The translations under genes were made by a program, and so were the position numbers. A DNA stretch of 64,000 nucleotides from NCBI RefSeq assembly GCF_039537665.1, contig NZ_BAABAY010000001.1, positions 1,736,001-1,800,000 of the forward strand. The letters run 5' to 3'. The first letter of the stretch is position 1. Every line of letters starts with the position of its first letter. Shown here piece after piece: positions 23,139-32,341 of this stretch. This DNA comes from Gaetbulibacter_A aestuarii (GTDB lineage Bacteria > Bacteroidota > Bacteroidia > Flavobacteriales > Flavobacteriaceae). Below the pieces are notes generated by a model. It searched no databases, was not told the origin of the DNA, and saw nothing but the letters and a program-made list of their open reading frames with translations.

Positions 23139-23678
23139 ATGAAATCAATTAAAAATTCATTATTCATTCTGTTTCTCGGTTTACTTCTTGTTGGCTGTAG
23201 TTCAGGAGCCAGTTTGCAAACTTATTTTGTAGATAAACAAGAAACTAAAAACTTTATATCTCAGGATATTCCATTATCAATGGTTAAAGTTGATCAATCG
23301 AAATTCAATGAGGAACAAAAAGAAGCTTATAATTCGGTAAGTCGTCTGAATTTTTTGGGGTATAAGGTTGATGAAAAAAATATTGATAGTTATAATGCAG
23401 AAGTTGAAACCGTTAAAGCCATCCTGGATCAGCCTAAATACAAGGAATTAATGGAGTTTAATGATAAAGGAACCAAAGTGGTGGTAAAGTATATTGGTTC
23501 TGATGAAGATGCCGATGAGGTGGTATTATTCGGAAGCTCTAAAACGATGGGTTTCGCTGTTGTGCGTTTGCTTGGGAATGATATGAGTCCTGATAAAATG
23601 ATGACATTAATGCAGGCCATGCAAACATCAGATATGGACGGAAGTCAGATTAAAGATATTATGAATTTCTTCAATTAA
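23139..23678 (+). CDS. DUF4252-family lipoprotein
   Basis: 179 aa. Lipobox LLVGC (Cys20), then SSGASLQTYFVDKQE. The remainder is DUF4252-like: NFISQDIPLSMVKVD, GTKVVVKYIGSDEDADEVVL, and a final VVRLLGNDMSPDKMMTLMQA. It pairs with the preceding secreted DUF4252 protein; a lipoprotein/soluble pair downstream of an ECF sigma factor suggests both are regulon members or feedback components. Function unknown. Confidence 0.85.
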   Translation: MKSIKNSLFILFLGLLLVGCSSGASLQTYFVDKQETKNFISQDIPLSMVKVDQSKFNEEQKEAYNSVSRLNFLGYKVDEKNIDSYNAEVETVKAILDQPKYKELMEFNDKGTKVVVKYIGSDEDADEVVLFGSSKTMGFAVVRLLGNDMSPDKMMTLMQAMQTSDMDGSQIKDIMNFFN

Positions 23679-23707
23679 CTAAAAGCGAACAAAACTGTTT
23701 GATAGCA

Positions 23708-23740
23708 AAAAAGAAACGCCTTAATCAGGCGTTTTTTTTA
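23708..23740. terminator. Bidirectional terminator
   Basis: AAACGCC-N7-GGCGTTT followed by a T-run, between the convergent DUF4252 lipoprotein gene and the small membrane protein gene. It slightly overlaps the stop of the latter. Confidence 0.8.
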
Positions 23741-23923
23741 TGATTGATCTTTTTGGTTTGGGGTGTCGTTCTTGTTGAAAAAAACTTGAATCACAATAGT
23801 AATGAGAACTATGGAAACACAAGTTAATACGATAAAATTATTGAGTACGCCCAGTATTCCGGTTACAAAAATACCGGCTGCAAGAATACCACAGAGTATA
23901 AGTGTGATTTTATTACTTAACAT
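23738..23923 (-). CDS. Small two-helix membrane protein
   Basis: 61 aa: hydrophobic helices at about 5-25 and 29-49, then a polar tail NKNDTPNQKDQS. The ATG lies one base after the purB stop, so it is probably co-translated with purB. No family recognised. The two clean helices with a charged C-terminus, the tight spacing and the terminator immediately after support a real gene over a chance frame. Confidence 0.6.
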   Translation of the reverse strand: MLSNKITLILCGILAAGIFVTGILGVLNNFIVLTCVSIVLITIVIQVFFNKNDTPNQKDQS

Positions 23924-23924
23924 A

Positions 23925-25268
23925 TTAAATACCGGTGTAATTACTTGGTGTAATTTGTTTTAATTCTGCTTTCAAATCCTCAGAAACATCAAGCGTATCT
24001 ATAAAATCTGAAATAGAATTTTGATTTATTTTTTCATTGGTTCGGGTCAATCCTTTTAAGGCTTCATAAGGGTTTGGATAGCCTTCACGACGCAAGATAG
24101 TTTGGATCGCCTCAGCAACAACGGCCCAGTTGTTTTCAAGATCCTGTGCAAATTTTGCTTCGTTCAATAATAATTTACTTAAACCTTTTAAAGTTGATTT
24201 AAAAGCTATGATGGTGTGTCCAAAGGGAACACCTATATTTCGCAATACCGTACTATCGGTAAGATCGCGCTGCAAACGAGAAATAGGCAATTTTGCTGAT
24301 AAATGCTCAAATAAAGCATTGGCAATACCTAAATTTCCTTCACTGTTTTCAAAATCGATAGGATTTACTTTATGAGGCATGGCACTGCTTCCTACTTCGC
24401 CTTTTTTTATTTTTTGTTTGAAGTAATCCATAGAAACATAGGTCCATATATCGCGATCAAGATCGATAAGGATCGTGTTAATGCGTTTCATGGCATCAAA
24501 TAAAGCTGCCATGTGATCATAATGCTCAATCTGGGTAGTCGGGAATGAATGGTGTAACCCAAGTGATTTTTCTACGAACGCTGTTCCGAAAGCTTTCCAA
24601 TCGATATCCGGATAAGCCACATGATGCGCATTGTAATTACCGGTAGCACCACCAAATTTAGCGGCATTTGGGATCGTTTTTAACTGTTCAAGTTGTCCTT
24701 CAAGGCGCACCACAAATACATTGATTTCTTTACCCAATCGACTCGGGGAAGCGGGTTGCCCATGAGTTCTTGCTAGCATCGATATGTTAGCCCAGTTCGC
24801 AGCTAATTGTTTAAGCGTGTCAATTAAAGTCTGTAATTCGGGAATATAAACTTCCTGAACAGCCTCCTTAATACTTAGAGGAATAGCGGTATTGTTTATA
24901 TCCTGTGAAGTGAGTCCGAAGTGAATAAATTCTTTATAAGCACTCAAATTAAGGGCTTCAAACTTTTCCTTAATAAAGTATTCAACTGCCTTAACATCAT
25001 GATTGGTAATACGCTCTATCAATTTTATCTTTTCAGCATCTTTGGTGTTGAAATCCTTGTAAATAGATCTTAAGGAATCAAAGTTGTTTTTATCAATTGT
25101 CTGAAGCTGAGGAAGTGGAATATTACATAAAGCGATAAAATATTCAATTTCAACCAAAACCCTGTATTTAATTAAGGCTTCTTCCGAATAATAATTGGCC
25201 AGGACGTTTACTTTAGAGCGGTACCTTCCATCAATCGGTGAAATGGCATTTAATGCAGACAGTGACAT
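23925..25268 (-). CDS. purB: Adenylosuccinate lyase
   Basis: 447 aa, standard length. Catalyses two steps of purine synthesis: release of fumarate from SAICAR and from adenylosuccinate. The fumarase/aspartase-superfamily signature is GSSAMPHKVNPIDFENSEGN; LARTHGQPASPSRLGKE carries the catalytic His region, and HFGLTSQDINNTA the substrate loop. N-terminal LNAISPIDGRYRSKV is the usual PurB start. The -7 box TATCTTTG lies 20-27 bases before the ATG. Confidence 0.97.
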   Translation of the reverse strand: MSLSALNAISPIDGRYRSKVNVLANYYSEEALIKYRVLVEIEYFIALCNIPLPQLQTIDKNNFDSLRSIYKDFNTKDAEKIKLIERITNHDVKAVEYFIKEKFEALNLSAYKEFIHFGLTSQDINNTAIPLSIKEAVQEVYIPELQTLIDTLKQLAANWANISMLARTHGQPASPSRLGKEINVFVVRLEGQLEQLKTIPNAAKFGGATGNYNAHHVAYPDIDWKAFGTAFVEKSLGLHHSFPTTQIEHYDHMAALFDAMKRINTILIDLDRDIWTYVSMDYFKQKIKKGEVGSSAMPHKVNPIDFENSEGNLGIANALFEHLSAKLPISRLQRDLTDSTVLRNIGVPFGHTIIAFKSTLKGLSKLLLNEAKFAQDLENNWAVVAEAIQTILRREGYPNPYEALKGLTRTNEKINQNSISDFIDTLDVSEDLKAELKQITPSNYTGI

Positions 25269-25288
25269 GCTTTTAAATTTTGAAAAGG

Positions 25289-25296
25289 CAAAGATA
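25289..25296 (-). promoter_or_regulatory. Putative -7 box of purB
   Basis: TATCTTTG on the minus strand, 20 bases before the ATG at 25268. Confidence 0.45.
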
Positions 25297-25390
25297 GGTA
25301 TTTGTAAAGCGAATACCGAATTCCAAAATATGAATTTTTATTAGATGTCATCTGAATTAAAATTAATATCTTAGATTAAAATTTTTCCCT

Positions 25391-26371
25391 ATGAAATTAG
25401 TAACAGCCCTTATGGTTTTTTGTTTTTTTCAATTTTCATCTTCACAAGTTTATAAAAAATCCGAACCTTTTGCACATACCTTTTCAATTGTTGCACGAGA
25501 TACTGTTACCGGAAATATTGGTGTGGCCGTACAATCACATTGGTTCAGTGTAGGTACAACCGTTACATACGCTGAGGCTGGTGTAGGAGTGGTGGCAACG
25601 CAGTCTTTGGTAAATCCAAGTTATGGCCCCAAAGGTCTGGCATTAATGAAACAAGGCCTATCGCCGCAACAGGCCTTGGATGCTTTAATAGCAAATGATC
25701 CGGGAGAGATGTATCGTCAGGTTGCTTTTTTGAACACTAAAGGTGAGGTGGCTACTCATACCGGTAGCGCTTGCATTGAAGAGGCCGGTCATGTTCAGGG
25801 AAAGAATTTTTCTGCTCAGGCCAACATGATGTTAAAGAATACGGTTTGGGATGCTATGGCCAAAGCCTTTGAAACTACTAAAGGCGATTTTAATGATCGT
25901 ATTATTGCGGCTCTGGAAGCTGCACAGGGTGAGAAAGGCGATATTAGAGGAAGCCAGTCAGCTGCTATTTTAATTGTAAAACCCGTGGCTACCGGAAATT
26001 CTTGGGAAGATGTGGTTATGGATTTGCGTGTTGAAGATAATCCGCATCCGGTTCAGGAATTAAAACGTTTGGTAAAGCTTCAAAAAGCATACGATTTTAT
26101 GAATGATGGTGATCTGGCCATGGAAGCCGGCGATTCTAAAAAAGCCGAAGCATTATACTTGAGCGCTCAAAAACTTTTTCCTGAAAATCTGGAAATGCGT
26201 TATTGGTATGCCGTTAATTTGTTGAATAATAAACAATATGACATGGCACATCCTATTCTGAAATCTATTTTCGAACAGGAACCAAACTGGAAAACATTGA
26301 CCAAAAGAATCGTAAAAAACAAACTTTTAGTTATTCCGAAGGAAGAACTGGAAAAAGTCATGAATCTTTAA
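25391..26371 (+). CDS. Secreted DUF1028 protein with C-terminal TPR-like part
   Basis: 326 aa with signal peptide (about 1-18). DUF1028 spans about 28-215: HTFSIVARDTVTGNIGVAVQ, VGTTVTYAEAGVGVVATQ, NPSYGPKGLALM, GEVATHTGSACIEEAGHVQG, NFSAQANMM. DUF1028 has an Ntn-hydrolase-like layout, but no N-terminal nucleophile can be named with certainty. The C-terminal 100 residues (AYDFMNDGDLAMEAGDSKKA, ALYLSAQKLFPENLEMRYWY) look like one or two TPR units. Likely periplasmic; substrate unknown. The haem-binding gene follows 10 bases later. Confidence 0.88.
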   Translation: MKLVTALMVFCFFQFSSSQVYKKSEPFAHTFSIVARDTVTGNIGVAVQSHWFSVGTTVTYAEAGVGVVATQSLVNPSYGPKGLALMKQGLSPQQALDALIANDPGEMYRQVAFLNTKGEVATHTGSACIEEAGHVQGKNFSAQANMMLKNTVWDAMAKAFETTKGDFNDRIIAALEAAQGEKGDIRGSQSAAILIVKPVATGNSWEDVVMDLRVEDNPHPVQELKRLVKLQKAYDFMNDGDLAMEAGDSKKAEALYLSAQKLFPENLEMRYWYAVNLLNNKQYDMAHPILKSIFEQEPNWKTLTKRIVKNKLLVIPKEELEKVMNL

Positions 26372-26381
26372 AATAGTTACA

Positions 26382-26855
26382 ATGTCAAAAACAAAAAAAA
26401 TTCTATTCACGATTTTAGCTATCGTGATTATCGCTCAATTCTTTGGTCCGAAAAAGAATCACGGCGATAAATCGAAAGTAAACGCTTTTTATGCTGAAAC
26501 GAATCCGCCTGAGGCTGTAAAGATAACCTTAAGTGAATCCTGTTTTGATTGTCATTCTGATTATACCGAATACCCCGCTTATAATCATATTACACCTGTA
26601 AATTATTATCTGGCATCGCACATTAATGAAGCTAAAGAGCATTTGAACTTTTCAGAATGGAATACCTATTCCAACAAGAAAAAAGCGAAAAAAATCGAGC
26701 ATATTGCCAAGTCGGTTACGGAAGGCTGGATGCCACTGGACTCTTATCAATGGATGCATCCACGTGCTAATCTCACCAGCGATCAGGTTGCTGCCGTTAC
26801 AGATTGGACCAAGCGTATGACCGTGAAATACAATATGGGTTCACAGCCGCAATAA
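26382..26855 (+). CDS. Membrane-anchored haem-binding domain protein (CxxCH)
   Basis: 157 aa. One N-terminal membrane anchor (about 5-22), then a soluble domain with a single haem c motif, SCFDCHSDYTEYPAYNHI, and a typical PVNYYLASHINEAKEHLNFS stretch; the C-terminus EGWMPLDSYQWMHPRANLT holds possible distal ligands. This fits the small haem-binding domain family found in Bacteroidota. It would be exposed in the periplasm. Ten bases after the DUF1028 gene, hence probably in one operon. Confidence 0.88.
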   Translation: MSKTKKILFTILAIVIIAQFFGPKKNHGDKSKVNAFYAETNPPEAVKITLSESCFDCHSDYTEYPAYNHITPVNYYLASHINEAKEHLNFSEWNTYSNKKKAKKIEHIAKSVTEGWMPLDSYQWMHPRANLTSDQVAAVTDWTKRMTVKYNMGSQPQ

Positions 26856-26902
26856 CAGTTAAACACGCATAAATATTTTCTTCGATAAGCGAGGCCTAGC
26901 TC

Positions 26903-28144
26903 ATGAATAAAACCTTACTCATTATCGGGTTTGTTTGGCCGGAGCCTAAAAGCTCTGCTGCCGGAAGCCGGATGATGCAACTCATTTATTTTTTTAAGAG
27001 TGAAGGGTATCAGATCACTTTTGCATCAAGTAGTTCCAGAACAGAAAGGTCTTCTAATTTGGAGCAATTTGGTATTTCTCTAAAGCAGATTGAACTAAAT
27101 AACGCCTCCTTCGATAAATTTATTGAAACATTGCAACCTGAAGTCGTTTTGTTCGATAGGTTTATGACTGAAGAACAATTTGGCTGGCGCGTTGCTGAAC
27201 ATTGTCCAAAAGCCTTACGCATTTTGGATACAGAAGACTTACATGGTTTGCGTAAAGCTCGTGAATTGGCTTATAAATCAGGTAAGCCCTGGGAAGATTC
27301 CTTTTTGGTAAACGATATTTCCAAGCGTGAAATTGCTAGCATTTTTAGAAGCGATCTTAGTTTGATTATTTCTGAGGTTGAGATGGATTTGCTAGACCAA
27401 TATTTTAAAGTAGATAAAAGCTTATTGCACTATTTACCATTTTTATTGGATTCAATTTCCAAAACCGATATTGAAGACTCACCGGAATTTGAAAATCGTC
27501 AAAACTTTATAACTATTGGTAATTTTTTACATGAACCCAATTATCAAAGTGTCCTTTATTTAAAAGAAGAGATTTGGCCTCTCATTAGAAAGAAGTTACC
27601 AAAAGCAGAACTTCATATTTATGGTGCCTACGCTTCTCAAAAGGTCGATCAGCTTCACAATGTCAAAGAAGGCTTTTTAATTAAAGGGTTTGCCGAGGAT
27701 GCTATTGAAGTTATGAAGCAAGCAAGAGTTTGCCTTGCAGCTTTACCATTTGGTGCCGGCTTAAAAGGAAAGGTAATCGATGCTATGCAATCCGGAACGC
27801 CTTGTGTTATGAGCTCCGTTGCAGCAGAGGGAATATTTGGGGATTTTCAATACAACGGTTTTGTAACGGATATTCCCGAGGAATTCGCAGAGAAAGCCAT
27901 CGCACTTTATTCTAAAACTTCACTTTGGGAGGACAAGCATATGGCCGGATTTAAAGTTATTAACCAACGCTTTAACAAGCTCTATTTTTACGACCTGTTT
28001 TCAGAAAAACTAAGGGAATTCCGGGAAAATTTAGAGATTTATCGTCAACAGAATTTTATAGGTCAAATGCTTCAGCATCATCAGTTGCAAAGCACTAAGT
28101 ATCTCAGTAAATGGATCGAGGAAAAGAATAAGGAAAAGACATAA
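26903..28144 (+). CDS. Glycosyltransferase, GT4-like
   Basis: 413 aa cytoplasmic protein. N-terminus LIIGFVWPEPKSSAAGSRMM has the GPEP/SSAAGxR start of GT-B transferases. The C-terminal half contains FITIGNFLHEPNYQSVLYLK, AELHIYGAYASQKV, GFAEDAIEVMKQARVCLAAL, PFGAGLKGKVIDAMQSGTPC and VMSSVAAEGIFG, a standard group-1 nucleotide-sugar site although the usual E-x7-E is degenerate. Acceptor and sugar unknown. It has no other glycan gene beside it, so a stand-alone envelope role is inferred. Confidence 0.85.
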   Translation: MNKTLLIIGFVWPEPKSSAAGSRMMQLIYFFKSEGYQITFASSSSRTERSSNLEQFGISLKQIELNNASFDKFIETLQPEVVLFDRFMTEEQFGWRVAEHCPKALRILDTEDLHGLRKARELAYKSGKPWEDSFLVNDISKREIASIFRSDLSLIISEVEMDLLDQYFKVDKSLLHYLPFLLDSISKTDIEDSPEFENRQNFITIGNFLHEPNYQSVLYLKEEIWPLIRKKLPKAELHIYGAYASQKVDQLHNVKEGFLIKGFAEDAIEVMKQARVCLAALPFGAGLKGKVIDAMQSGTPCVMSSVAAEGIFGDFQYNGFVTDIPEEFAEKAIALYSKTSLWEDKHMAGFKVINQRFNKLYFYDLFSEKLREFRENLEIYRQQNFIGQMLQHHQLQSTKYLSKWIEEKNKEKT

Positions 28145-28152
28145 TTTTTCAC

Positions 28153-28830
28153 CTATAAATTAAAAAGAGAAATGGCCTTTCTAACACCGGTTGTGGCTGG
28201 TTCAGCAATAACAGTGAGGCGCGAGCTGCCTGTAATGTTAGGTTTAGGATCTATAAAATAAACCTGAGTTTCATCGGGGATATAGTGAATTAGTCCGGCT
28301 GCGGGATACACTTGCATCGAGGTTCCGATGATCATTAGGATATCTGCCTTCTGGCATGTATCAATGGCTTTTCCCATCATGGGAACATCTTCACCAAACC
28401 ATACCACATGAGGGCGTAATTGGTGTCCTCTTTCACAAGTATCACCTAAATGCAGGTCTTTACGCCAAGGTTTTATATCTGAAGGATTATAAGTACTACG
28501 AACTTTAAACAACTCGCCATGTAAATGAATGACTCTAGAACTACCGGCACGCTCATGCAGATCGTCAATATTTTGGGTAATGATACTTACTTTATAGTCC
28601 TTTTCTAAACCTGCCAATGCTTTATGAGCCGCATTAGGCTTTGCATCTTGAAGTTGTCTTCTACGTTGATTGTAAAAGTCTAAAACAAGTTCCGGGTTTT
28701 TAGCAAATCCTTGCGGCGAGGCTACTTGCATCACATCATGACCTTCCCATAAGCCATTTTCATCTCTAAAAGTTTTAAGTCCGCTTTCGGCACTCATACC
28801 GGCGCCTGTTAATACCACAATATGTTCCAT
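28153..28830 (-). CDS. cobB: NAD-dependent protein deacylase (sirtuin), zinc cysteines missing
   Basis: 225 aa Sir2-family enzyme that removes acyl groups from lysine using NAD. LTGAGMSAESGLKTFRDENG and TQNIDDLHERAG are the NAD site; HLHGELF carries the catalytic His104; GTSMQVYPAAGL and VYFIDPKPN complete the fold. FYNQRRRQL gives Tyr53 and Arg56, the YxxR pair of class III deacylases that prefer succinyl/malonyl-lysine. The region that normally holds four zinc cysteines (about 112-140) has just one (Cys132), so the zinc module is degenerate. Divergent from trmH. Confidence 0.92.
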   Translation of the reverse strand: MEHIVVLTGAGMSAESGLKTFRDENGLWEGHDVMQVASPQGFAKNPELVLDFYNQRRRQLQDAKPNAAHKALAGLEKDYKVSIITQNIDDLHERAGSSRVIHLHGELFKVRSTYNPSDIKPWRKDLHLGDTCERGHQLRPHVVWFGEDVPMMGKAIDTCQKADILMIIGTSMQVYPAAGLIHYIPDETQVYFIDPKPNITGSSRLTVIAEPATTGVRKAISLFNL

Positions 28831-28871
28831 AGCCTAAAATTAACCATTATTTCGTATTTTTTGAAATACCT

Positions 28872-28879
28872 TACTTTTG
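28872..28879 (+). promoter_or_regulatory. Putative -7 box of trmH
   Basis: TACTTTTG, 29 bases before the ATG at 28909; it lies inside a longer open frame, supporting the shorter start. Confidence 0.45.
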
Positions 28880-28908
28880 TTCTTTTAAAATTTCTAATAG
28901 TAAAATTC

Positions 28909-29574
28909 ATGGTTGACCTGGAACTTCTTGAGTATTTAGAAACCTTTCTTACACCACGACGAAAAGCGCGTTTTGATAAGGTTTTAGCCCAACGAACGCG
29001 TCATTTTACTTTAGCCACCGAGGATGTTTATCAATTACATAACACCAGTGCCGTAATTCGTAGTTGTGATGTGTTTGGTATTCAGGATATTCATGTGGTT
29101 GAAGAAGTAAACACCAAGCGTATTGATCGCGAGATTGCCATGGGAGCTCAAAAATGGGTTGATGTTCATCGTTATAATTCGGTGCAGGACTCCATAGACC
29201 ATTTAAGGTCTGAAGGGTATCAAATTGTAGCGACAACACCACATACCAATGATACTGAATTACATGATTTTGATGTTACTAAGAAATCTTGTTTTTTCTT
29301 TGGAAGGGAGACAGAGGGGTTATCGGAGGTTGTTCTGGATCAGGCTGATGCCTATCTCAAAATTCCAATGGCTGGATTTACTGAGAGTTTAAATATTTCG
29401 GTTTCCGCAGCTATTATTTTACAACATGTGACCTCTCAATTAAAACGAACTGATGTTTCGTGGAAACTCAGTATTGAGGACCAACAGGAACTTCGTTTTC
29501 ACTGGATTAAGAAATCACTAAAGCGTTTTGATGATATTCTGAAAAACTATCAGGAAAGACTAACCGAAAAATAG
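28909..29574 (+). CDS. trmH: tRNA (guanosine-2'-O)-methyltransferase, SpoU/TrmH family
   Basis: 221 aa from ATG 28909 (MVDLELLEYLETFLTPRR). The extension to 28822 reads into the sirtuin gene and its promoter region and is not coding. SPOUT motifs: NTSAVIRSCDVFGIQDIHVV (motif 1), CFFFGRETEGLSEVVLDQAD (motif 2), IPMAGFTESLNISVSAAI (motif 3), forming the knotted SAM site. It fits TrmH, which methylates G18 in the tRNA D-loop. Stop abuts the convergent next gene with one base between. Confidence 0.93.
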   Translation: MVDLELLEYLETFLTPRRKARFDKVLAQRTRHFTLATEDVYQLHNTSAVIRSCDVFGIQDIHVVEEVNTKRIDREIAMGAQKWVDVHRYNSVQDSIDHLRSEGYQIVATTPHTNDTELHDFDVTKKSCFFFGRETEGLSEVVLDQADAYLKIPMAGFTESLNISVSAAIILQHVTSQLKRTDVSWKLSIEDQQELRFHWIKKSLKRFDDILKNYQERLTEK

Positions 29575-29575
29575 G

Positions 29576-30352
29576 TTATAGTTTTCCGGTTCTACCACGA
29601 CTCAATAATTTATATTCCTCGTAGCATTCATTGATAGCATCCAGTATTTGAAGATCGTTTGCTGATTCTACAAATTCTTTGGAATAGTTACACTGCTTCA
29701 CAATTTCATCGAGATCAACCTTGTTCACATTCAATAAAGCCATAAGGGTTTCCCTGTCGAAACGAGAGGCTAATAAATTACGGATCTGATCATCCTGCTT
29801 CATTTTTTGGAGCTTACGTAATTCATTAGGTTTTTTACCAAACATCCGATGTAAGAAATCTGCAGGATTAAATATAGACCCAACAATCTTTGAAATAGTC
29901 CCGGGTCTGTCAGCTTCGTATCCTGTGCTGGGTAAACCCGAAATAGCATAGCGGTAATTATCGTTAGGCTCTGGTACTTGTTTTATATCAACCGCCAAAT
30001 AACCCGTCAGGTTAAGCTGGTTTACAACCACCTGTTCTAAGGCCAGAGCTAATTCCGTCAGTTTTATATCAGCACTTCCAAATTTGATCCAGTCATTTGT
30101 GACACGAACTTTTATGGATTTAAAACCTAAATATGAAAAATGTAAGGTGTCATTAGCCTTCGCCTTGATCTCAAATTCTCCGGCGCTGTTGGTGGATGTA
30201 CCAACAACTTCATTGAGATTCACAATATTTACCGATTCTAATGGTTTATCGTTTGAAGCGTCTAATACTTTTCCTTTTACGATAGTCGTCTCCTGAGCAC
30301 TAAGCACTGAAGCACCAATGATCAATAAGAAAAGTAATAGCTGTTTTTTCAT
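29576..30352 (-). CDS. Carboxypeptidase-like regulatory domain protein, exported
   Basis: 258 aa with signal peptide (LFLLIIGASVLSAQ). Residues about 23-105 form a CarboxypepD_reg-like Ig fold: IVKGKVLDASNDKPLESVNI, NLNEVVGTSTNSAGEFEIKA, DTLHFSYLGFKSIKV, the module seen at the start of SusC-like receptors but here not followed by a barrel. The remaining part (about 120-258) is alpha-helical and unrecognised. Probably a periplasmic or surface binding protein. Convergent with trmH. No enzyme motif. Confidence 0.85.
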   Translation of the reverse strand: MKKQLLLFLLIIGASVLSAQETTIVKGKVLDASNDKPLESVNIVNLNEVVGTSTNSAGEFEIKAKANDTLHFSYLGFKSIKVRVTNDWIKFGSADIKLTELALALEQVVVNQLNLTGYLAVDIKQVPEPNDNYRYAISGLPSTGYEADRPGTISKIVGSIFNPADFLHRMFGKKPNELRKLQKMKQDDQIRNLLASRFDRETLMALLNVNKVDLDEIVKQCNYSKEFVESANDLQILDAINECYEEYKLLSRGRTGKL

Positions 30353-30447
30353 AGATGAAAGTCTAATTTTTTTATAAAAGTACTAAACTAAAGAAAAACG
30401 ACCTCCCAACAATTTTATTTTGACTTAAAATTAACAGATTTGTTGGT

Positions 30448-32232
30448 TTATCGACGAGACCGGCGTGGTCTGGTCGCTGCGATACTGTTTCCTGAGGAAC
30501 GTCTTGATTTCGATTTTCCTCCGGATTTTCTTCCATTTCCACGGTCTTTACCTTGAAAACCATCACCACCACGACGTTTTCCTGAACGTTTTTTGTCTCC
30601 ACGACGTTTGCCACTACCGCCGCCACGGTTTTCAGAAACTTCAACGTTTACAAAACGCCCCTCATGTTTAAAATCAGTGAAAAACGATAATACCTTATCC
30701 TTTAAATGAGGTTCGGTATTGAAAAAAGAAAAACTATCCTTTACTTCCGCTTTAAAGATATCATCCTGACCTAATCCTAAAGTTTCTCTTAAAAAGTCTT
30801 TTAAGGTCATCCAGGTGTAGCCATCTTTTTTACCCACGTTAATAAAGTAACGGACCGAATTTGAAGAGCCACCAAAATCTTTACCAACACCAGGGTCAAA
30901 GGAACCTTCCGGGATGTTAAGATCCTGGGATTTATTGTAATAATTATAGAAACGGGTAAACTCAACCGAGAAGAATTTCTTGATCAGTTCCTCCTTAGTA
31001 GTATCATTAAATAAGCCGTTTAATTGATCCAAATATTGATCAATACCATGGTTAATATCTGTTTTATGAACCTTTTTTGCTAAAGACATCAACTGCACCT
31101 CACAAATTTCCATACCATCAGGAATGTCTTTTTTCTCAAATTCTTTTTTAATGATACGTTCAATACTTTTTATTTTTCGAACCTCACTTTTAGAAACGAT
31201 CACCATAGAAACTCCGGTTTTCCCGGCGCGACCGGTACGACCGGAGCGGTGGGTATACGTTTCTATTTCGTCGGGTAATTGGTAGTTTATAACATGCGTA
31301 ATGTCATCCACATCAATCCCACGAGCGGCAACATCTGTGGCTACCAACATTTGAATTTGTTTTTTTCTAAAGGAGGTCATTACCAAATCGCGTTGATTCT
31401 GACTCAGATCCCCGTGTAAAGCACCGGCACTGTAACCATCTTCAATAAGGCGTTCTGCTACTTTTTGGGTATCGCGTTTTGTTCTACAAAAGATGACCGA
31501 AAAGATATCCGGGTTCGCATCAGCTAAACGTTTTAAAGCTATATAACGGTCGCGGGCATTAACCAAATAATACTCGTGTGATACCGTATTGGTACTTTCA
31601 TTTTTATTACCTACCGTAATTTCTTGCGGATTATGCATGAAGTTTTTAGCGATCGAAGCCACTTCTTTAGGCATCGTGGCACTAAATAACCAGGTATTTT
31701 TTTCGGCCGGCGTGTGCGATAGGATCTCGGTAATATCTTCTTTAAAGCCCATATTCAGCATCTCATCGGCTTCATCTAAAACAGCATATTCAATTTTTGA
31801 AATGTCAACCAAACGGCGACTGATCATATCCTTCATACGCCCCGGTGTAGCCACAATAATCTGAGCACCACGTTTCACATCTCTGGCTTGTTCTGTAATA
31901 CTCGCGCCGCCGTAAATAGCAACCACGTTGAGTCCTTTACAATATTTGCCATAAAGGTTCATTTCGTTGGTAATTTGCAAACAAAGCTCGCGAGTTGGTG
32001 ATAAAATAAGCCCTTGAGTTGTTCTGCTCTCAATGGCAATTTTCTGCAACATAGGAAATCCAAATGCCGCCGTTTTACCGGTACCGGTTTGAGCCAATGC
32101 TACAAGATCAGTTTCTTTTTGTAGTAAAATAGGGATGGCTTTCTGTTGTACTTCACTGGGTTCAGTAAACCCTAAATCAGTAATAGCCTGCAATAGGTCT
32201 GTATTAAGACCTAATTCTTGGAATGTGTTCAT
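30448..32232 (-). CDS. DEAD-box RNA helicase with DbpA-like RNA-binding domain
   Basis: 594 aa. Helicase motifs: Q motif at FTEPSEVQQKAIP, ALAQTGTGKTAA (I), PTRELCLQ (Ia), YAVLDEADEML (II), FSATMP (III), HRSGRTGRAGKTG (VI). A DbpA-type RNA-binding domain lies at about 460-540 (RYFINVGKKDGYTWMTLKDF, VSFFTDF-like end), and a Gly/Lys/Arg-rich tail from about 545. It unwinds short RNA duplexes in ribosome assembly or mRNA decay and may be cold-induced, as for CsdA/RhlE relatives. The leader is about 100 bases long. Confidence 0.95.
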   Translation of the reverse strand: MNTFQELGLNTDLLQAITDLGFTEPSEVQQKAIPILLQKETDLVALAQTGTGKTAAFGFPMLQKIAIESRTTQGLILSPTRELCLQITNEMNLYGKYCKGLNVVAIYGGASITEQARDVKRGAQIIVATPGRMKDMISRRLVDISKIEYAVLDEADEMLNMGFKEDITEILSHTPAEKNTWLFSATMPKEVASIAKNFMHNPQEITVGNKNESTNTVSHEYYLVNARDRYIALKRLADANPDIFSVIFCRTKRDTQKVAERLIEDGYSAGALHGDLSQNQRDLVMTSFRKKQIQMLVATDVAARGIDVDDITHVINYQLPDEIETYTHRSGRTGRAGKTGVSMVIVSKSEVRKIKSIERIIKKEFEKKDIPDGMEICEVQLMSLAKKVHKTDINHGIDQYLDQLNGLFNDTTKEELIKKFFSVEFTRFYNYYNKSQDLNIPEGSFDPGVGKDFGGSSNSVRYFINVGKKDGYTWMTLKDFLRETLGLGQDDIFKAEVKDSFSFFNTEPHLKDKVLSFFTDFKHEGRFVNVEVSENRGGGSGKRRGDKKRSGKRRGGDGFQGKDRGNGRKSGGKSKSRRSSGNSIAATRPRRSRR

Positions 32233-32341
32233 TCGTTCTTAAGTATTCGATTATGTTCTTAGTGTTACTAAAAGAAGCGAATCGACATACTTAACCTTAA
32301 ACTTCCTGTAACACATCCTCACCCTGAGGAATTTCAAGCGG

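Noticed and set aside
30372..30644. 90-codon minus frame with Val-rich sequence
   Set aside because: Out-of-frame shadow of the helicase basic tail, same strand.
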